Assembly: GCA_030737835.1 (NCBI GenBank)
Contig: JAUJYN010000026.1
Coordinates: forward strand, 966,131-1,030,130
DNA: 64,000 bases
Source of the DNA: Acorus gramineus
Lineage: Eukaryota > Streptophyta > Magnoliopsida > Acorales > Acoraceae
Reading direction: 5' to 3'
Below the pieces are notes generated by a model. It saw nothing but the letters and a program-made list of their open reading frames with translations, made no database searches and was not told the DNA's origin. The translations under genes and the position numbers were made by a program. Of this stretch, positions 59,227 to 64,000 are shown piece by piece (position 1 is the first letter of the stretch; the number at the start of each line of letters is the position of its first letter).

Positions 59227-60106
59227 GTGAGTGGGACAACCCAACCCAGTTTGGGAGGCGTTACATGCACTTGGGCGTGTACCGTCCTCCCCTGGGGCAC
59301 ATAGTTAGTATTAACTGTTTTATTATAATCCATGTAAGCATGATGTGTGTGTAGAATGCATGCCACCCTAGACTTGTATGTTAGGGACTTGCACCCTTAG
59401 GATTTGTGCATGAGCCGTGCATCCTGTCAGCCCGCTATCATGCTAGGAAAGCCCTGGCCTATGCATGCGTCCTATTAGTTTGATTTATTTATTTAAATGC
59501 AAACTGTAATATTGATTAGCATGCCTTGGGAAATATAAGGGGGCCTTGCGAGGTTAACATTGAGACCCGGGTTAGGGTACTCCGTGTTCTTCGTTTGGTT
59601 GTCGGGATATCCTCTATCGGGACCTCAGGTTACCCTCCCAAGGTCTCTTTTCCTCATTTATGTCTTATTTATTTCCCCGCATCCTGGTTATGCGCGCCGG
59701 TGGAATTCTGAATGAATTCAAGACATTAGAGTTGTAGAGATGTGCTGTCAGCGGATCCGAGTGGATCATATGCGATGGATAGGCTGTTCTGTTCCCTTCG
59801 TTGGATCCGTGTAGAGACTACCTCAGCGTTAGAAAGGTTGTCCCGTGCAGGGGCTCCCATCAGTAGGCGCCTCCTGATTTGGTAGAAGGACTGTGCTGGA
59901 TGTGGGGGTGGCCAAACGACCTACGGAGTGGGGAGAGACTACCGGTGGACCGAGGGTGACCAACAGCCTAGTCAGTCCCAAGAGCCTATGTCACCTATTG
60001 AGGGGTGAGGGTGAGGGTATGGTGGGCCGGCGATGCGACGACCCACAGGATTGTGTATGGATGATTATCATCCCATTAAGTCCCAATACCCTTGGTCACC
60101 TATTGA

Positions 60107-60136
60107 GGGGTGAGGGTGAGGGTGAGGGTGTGGTGG
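60107..60136 (+). other. G-quadruplex-like tract in LTR J
   Basis: GGGG followed by three GAGGGT-type units and GGTGG in 30 bp. Similar tracts occur in most LTRs of the window on the sense strand. Confidence 0.6.
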
Positions 60137-60284
60137 TTCGGCGATGTAGCGAATCACCGGACTTGTGATTGATTATGCCACTTTGAGGCCCTTTGCTATA
60201 AAATTGTGGTTAATATAAACTGTATGCATGGGTTGTGCTATTCACTGAGCGTGTGGCTCACCCCTCGCATAAAATCTTTTTCAG

Positions 60285-60337
60285 TGATCACTGAGGAGGA
60301 CTTGAAGGAGGAGCTTCCCGAGCGACTACACCAGTAG
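60285..60337 (+). other. Candidate leader exon 3 of LTR J, conserved mini-frame
   Basis: Follows CTTTTTCAG. With one nucleotide from exon 2 it reads VITEEDLKEELPERLHQ and stops at TAG. Other LTRs keep the DLKEELPE core with different third-codon bases and keep the stop. No in-frame ATG was found upstream. Confidence 0.4.
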
Positions 60338-61843
60338 TGGAGTAGCGCCACGTCCCTCGAGTTTTGAGGCCATCAGCATCCTTCTCTTCGTTGTATGTAT
60401 ATATTTCTGTGCTTGGGCACCCAGTTTGGATTATATGGATTGTATTTGTGTGTATATGGACATGTTGGCTCTCACAGGACATATGATTATGTATCGAGTC
60501 TGTAGTATGTTTTGATTACAGATTCAGTCTTTTTAGCTTCCGCATTCGGTGTATATATTATGTTAGCCCTGCTTTTATCTGTGTTGTCATTTTAGTTGTT
60601 GTGTGAGTATGTTATTGAACTCCTGTTTACTGATATCATATATACACTTGCCGCGTCCCGGGGACGGCCGCCCTGGGGCGTGACAAGGCGATGAGGCGCT
60701 GGGCGTGCGGGTGTGCCCGCGAGTCGCTACGCTGGGGCGCAGTGAGCGCGCGGTGCACCCAGGGGGTTTCGGCAGGGTGTCCGGGCGTGCAGGCTGGGCT
60801 TGGTAGTGCTTCTGGGCGCGCGGGCCGGGGCTCGGCTGTGCGCCCGGGCCGGGTGGCCGTGCGTACGGCTGCCCGGGGCTTCGGGATTGAGTTGGGGTGC
60901 TCGGGCTCGCGTGCGTACGGGCCGTATGTACGTTTGCCAGAGTGTTACCCTGTCTTGCAGATCTTGACGGACGGTCGCGCGACGACCCGGTTATTGGTGA
61001 GTGTGACAACCCAACCTAGTTGGGAGGCGCTATATGCACTTGGGCGTATACTGCCCTCCCCTGGGGCACCATAGTTAATATTAACTTGGTAATTTGTAAT
61101 CTATGTAAGCATGATTAATATGTAGTATGCATGCTACCCTAGACTTTGTATGTTAGGGACATGCACCCTTAGGATATGTGTAAGAGCCATGCATCCTGTC
61201 ACCCGGTTCTCATGCTAGGAAGCCTCGACCTATGCATGTGTCATACTAGTTTGATTTATTAAATTAAATGTGAACTTATGACTATTATCATGCCTTAGGG
61301 AATATTAAGGGGCCTTGCGAGGTCAACATTGAGACCCGGGCTAGGGTACTCTGTGTTCCTTGTTTGGTTGTCAGGATGTCCTATATCGGGACTTCATGGT
61401 GCCCTCCCTAGGGTTCTTTTCCCAATATTATTGTAATATATGTTTCCCCGCATCTTGGTTATGCGCCCTGGAGGAATTCTGAAGAATTCAAGATATTAGA
61501 GTTGTTGAGATGTGTTGTCGGCGGATCCGAGTGGATCATATGCGTATGGATAGGCTGTTCCGTTCCCTTCGTTGGATCCGTGTAGAGACTGCCCCAGCGT
61601 TAGAAAGGCTGTCCCGTGGAGGGGCTCCCATCAGTAGGCACCTCCTGATTTGGGACGGACTATGCTGAATGTGGGAGTGGCCAAGCGGCCTACGAAGTGG
61701 GGAGAGACTATCGGTGGTTTGTGTAGTTCCTGCCACTTTGAGGCTATTGATTTGATTAATTGTGGTTAATATAAATTGTGATGCATGGGTTGTGCTATTC
61801 ACTGAGCGTGTGGCTCACCCCTCGCATAATTATTTTTCTCCAG

Positions 61844-61896
61844 TGATTACCGAGGCGGACTTGAAGGAGGAGCTGCCCGAGCGACTGCACCAGTAG
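61844..61896 (+). other. Candidate leader exon 3 of LTR I
   Basis: Follows TTTTTCTCCAG with a CTCAC branch-point-like motif about 25-30 nt upstream. It reads VITEADLKEELPERLHQ, then TAG. Confidence 0.4.
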
Positions 61897-62245
61897 CGGA
61901 GTAGCGCCACGTCCCGCGAGTTTTAGAGGCCATCAGCATCCTTTTTATTGTATGTATTTATTTCCGTGCTTGGGCACCCAGTTTGGACTGTATATGGATG
62001 TATGTGTGTATATTGGCTCTCACAGGACATATGATTTTGTATCGAGTCTGCAGTATGTTTTTGGATTACAGATTCAGTCTTTTAGCTTCCGCTATCTGTG
62101 TATACATCATGTCAGCTTTGCTTTCGTCTGTGTTGTCATTTTAGTTGTTGTTTAGAGTATTTTATTGATCTCCTGTATAGACTGCTGATATCATGTATAC
62201 ACCTGCCGCGTCCCGGGGACGGCCGCCCTGGGGCGTGACAAAAGT

Positions 62246-62258
62246 TGGTATCAGAGCC
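62246..62258 (+). other. Primer binding site of I
   Basis: TGGTATCAGAGCC, five nt after the LTR end. Confidence 0.95.
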
Positions 62259-62360
62259 TGGTCCTGTCAGAGCCAATTGTCTTCTTTTTCGTAGAGATGA
62301 GTCCTAGGATTTCTATATGAGTATTCTGATCCTAGTGTCTGGTTTTCTTAGGTTGCTGAT

Positions 62361-64000
62361 ATGCCTCCTCGCAGAGGACGGCGCGGACGTGGTCCCTCTC
62401 GACCTTTGGAGGTTTCCGGACCTACCAGAGACGAGGATGCTACTGGAGAGTCCTCAGTCGTGAGGCCAGAATCGGTGCAGGAGCCTCCTGCCTAGGAGCG
62501 CGCGTTTGCGTGGATAGCAAATTTGGTGGAGACGCAGACCAGGGCACTGGAGGCCCAGACCAGTGTGTTGGCAGATCAGGCACGGGAGATTCAGGAGCTG
62601 CGGGCGGCCCGTGAGGCAGTTCCGCAGGCCCCCTTGGTGGCAGATCCACCTGTGGTACCCGACGTACCCCCAGTCCCCGTGGTGGTTCCGGCGGTCAGAG
62701 TTCAGGATCCCCAGAAGAGGGAGGTGGGGCTAGAGGCTGCAGCGCGGGTGCAGCAGAGTGGCCTCGCAGCCTTTATGAAGCTCCACCCTCCCAACTTCCA
62801 GGGTCAGACGGCAGATCCCCTTGCACCAGAGCGTTGGTTGATGGAGGTGGGTGCGATCTTCTCGACCATGCCTTGCACCGACCGCCAGCGAGTCTCCCTG
62901 GCCACTTTTATGCTGAAGGGTAGCACCACCGACTGGTGGGCTACTAGATCAGTGGACATCCCAGAGGGATTGGAGCAGCTTACATGGGCGGGATTCCGGA
63001 GGTATTTCTTGGAGGAGTACTTCCCATTCTCGTCGCGCCTGATAGTGATCCAGGAGTTTGAGCAGCTGACGCAGGGCTCTATGTCCGTTGCTGATTACTC
63101 CACGCGCTTCACGAGGCTATCCAGATTTTCTCCAGCCTTGGTGATGGACGAGGAGATGAGGTGCCGTCGATTCGAGCTTGGTCTCAGCAGCGCCATTCGG
63201 GTGCATCTTACCTCCTAGGCATTCACGAGGTACTCGGACTTGGTGTCTCGGGCGAAGACAGTCGAGCGAGACCTCGGGATCCTCGTGAGGGTTTCGACCC
63301 CTTCGGCAGACCAGAGGCCACCCAGGAGCCAGGACCAAGGACAGCGCAAGAAGAAGAGGCCCCGCTTTGATCGGTCAGTGGCTGCCTCTCCTCCAGCAGA
63401 TGTGGTGCCAGCGCGAGGTCCAGCACCCATCGCGGCGATGCCAGCTCAGGCCAGGCGAACAGAGACGCGGCGCTGTTACCACTGTCAGCGCATCGGGCAT
63501 ATCTTGTATAATTGCCCCGATGCTGGTCGACCCCGCGTGATGCCTCCGCAGCAGCAGCAGTTGCAGCAGCAGCCGTTTCAGCAGCCGTTCCAGCAGCAGC
63601 GCCAGCAGCAGCAGCAACCTCAGCGCCAGCCGCAGCAGCAGCCTCAGCGTCAGCAGCAGCCACAGGGTGGCCGAGCTGACCAGAGGAGGCAGCCAGCGCA
63701 GCCGGCGAGGCGTGCCCCTGCTCCTCAGCCGCAGTTTGTTCAGGGCCGAGTGGCAGCGCTTTCAGCAGAGGAGGCTCAGGCATCAGGCAGCGTGGTCCGA
63801 GGTATTGTTCAGATCTCCCAGCTCCCTGCATATGTGTTGTTTGATTCCGGAGCCACACACTCGTTCGTGTCTCCCGCTTTCGCGAGACGGATTGGTGTGG
63901 CGTCCGCCCCTTTGGATGCTATCTTTGAGATATCATTGCCCGTGGGAGACCAGATTCTCCTTCGTTCTGTGTACCAAGGGTGTTCGGTGGTGGTTGCGGA
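62361..64000 (+). pseudogene. gag-pol: Element I gag-pol, partial, two in-frame TAG codons
   Basis: Starts at ATG 62361 (MPPRRGRRGRGPSRPLEVSG) and stays in one frame to the window end: gag core (PPNFQGQTADPLAPERWLME), basic RKKKRPRF, CCHC knuckle (63474-63516, CYHCQRIGHILYNC), a glutamine-rich linker coded mostly by CAG (about 63549-63667), then protease with DSGAT at 63843. This shows that gag and pol form a single frame in this family. TAG codons interrupt it at 62493-62495 (a Trp codon in element A) and 63216-63218 (a Gln codon in element A). RT and later domains are outside the window. Confidence 0.93.

Larger units (their letters stand above)
57386..60685 (+). repeat. Solo LTR J in the I LTR
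   Basis: 3300 bp, TGTTATATATGTGTCAC to GGGGCGTGACA. The flanks are TAGGC (57381-57385) and AGGCG (60686-60690): a TSD match only if one base was lost. It resembles F (TATA box, no W-box cluster, GATCGGG/CCCGATC hairpin in the leader near 57790). It carries a patchwork insertion (58366-58644) copied from sequences 1.4-2.3 kb downstream. Confidence 0.85.
56194..62240 (+). repeat. 5' LTR of I, interrupted by J
   Basis: It starts TGTTATATATGTGTCAC and ends GGGGCGTGACA. Its own sequence is 56194-57385 and 60686-62240, about 2.75 kb. Parts: W-boxes (56443-56545), exon 2 (60961-60996) after TGTCTTGCAG, cassette (61309-61413), hairpins (about 61449-61540) and exon 3 (61844-61896) reading VITEADLKEELPERLHQ then TAG. 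Confidence 0.9.
56194..64000 (+). mobile_element. Element I: A-type chromovirus running off the right edge
   Basis: Its 5' LTR (56194-62240, containing J) is followed by PBS (62246-62258) and gag-pol (from 62361). The preceding 5 bp are CTCTC (56189-56193). The 3' part, PPT, second LTR and TSD lie outside. It inserted into LTR K. Confidence 0.92.

Overview
The window looks like heterochromatic plant DNA, probably from an angiosperm with a large, transposon-rich genome. The evidence is the content itself: plant Ty3/gypsy chromovirus LTR retrotransposons (gag with a CCHC knuckle, then protease, RT, RNase H, integrase and chromodomain; primer site complementary to initiator Met-tRNA; polypurine tract), a degenerate Ty1/copia element and a Mutator-like DNA transposon. 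I found no intact host gene, no rRNA or tRNA gene, no bacterial operon and no CRISPR array. The species cannot be named from the sequence.

Layout. Nearly the whole window is one nest of insertions, resolved here through LTR ends (TG..CA) and target-site duplications (TSDs). From the left: a minus-strand LTR cut by the window edge (1-2073); a solo LTR B1 (2244-5888, TSD GAGTT); then an old minus-strand Ty1/copia element that starts near 6182 and runs past the right edge. Three things sit inside the copia element. (i) Element A (6393-16643, TSD TCAAA) is a structurally complete chromovirus in the copia 3' LTR. (ii) A Mutator-like element (17930-53220, 9-bp TSD AAGAAACTT) lies in the copia pol region. 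(iii) LTR K (53309 onward) lies further along pol.

Inside the Mutator-like element are LTR C (18255-39614, TSD TAGAT) and LTR H (40051-52557, TSD GTTCG). LTR C holds truncated element D (21533-29773), which holds solo LTR B2 and truncated element E; E's 5' LTR holds solo LTR F (TSD TCCCC). LTR H holds element G (41777-51570, TSD GCGCG), a complete but non-coding retroelement. LTR K holds element I (56194 onward), and I's 5' LTR holds LTR J (57386-60685).

How the elements relate. A-type LTRs (A, D, H, I, with J and F as relatives) begin TGTTATATATGTGTCAC or a close variant. B-type LTRs (B1, B2, E, G and the left-edge copy) begin TGTTGTGCCTGTGTC or a close variant. Both end in GCGTGACA and share the PBS, the PPT and much of the downstream LTR. 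Coding capacity is seen only with A-type LTRs. The B-type elements E and G carry a shared, scrambled, non-coding internal domain, so they look like a non-autonomous family probably mobilised by A-type proteins (inference).

The LTRs are 2.6-3.9 kb and unusually organised: a W-box-rich U3, a TATA-like box, a putative short spliced leader whose first intron holds an extremely GC/CpG-rich tract, G-quadruplex-like repeats, a four-hairpin module, and a small final exon whose reading frame and stop codon are conserved between subfamilies. Many long open frames in the GC-rich tracts are composition artefacts and are not annotated as genes.
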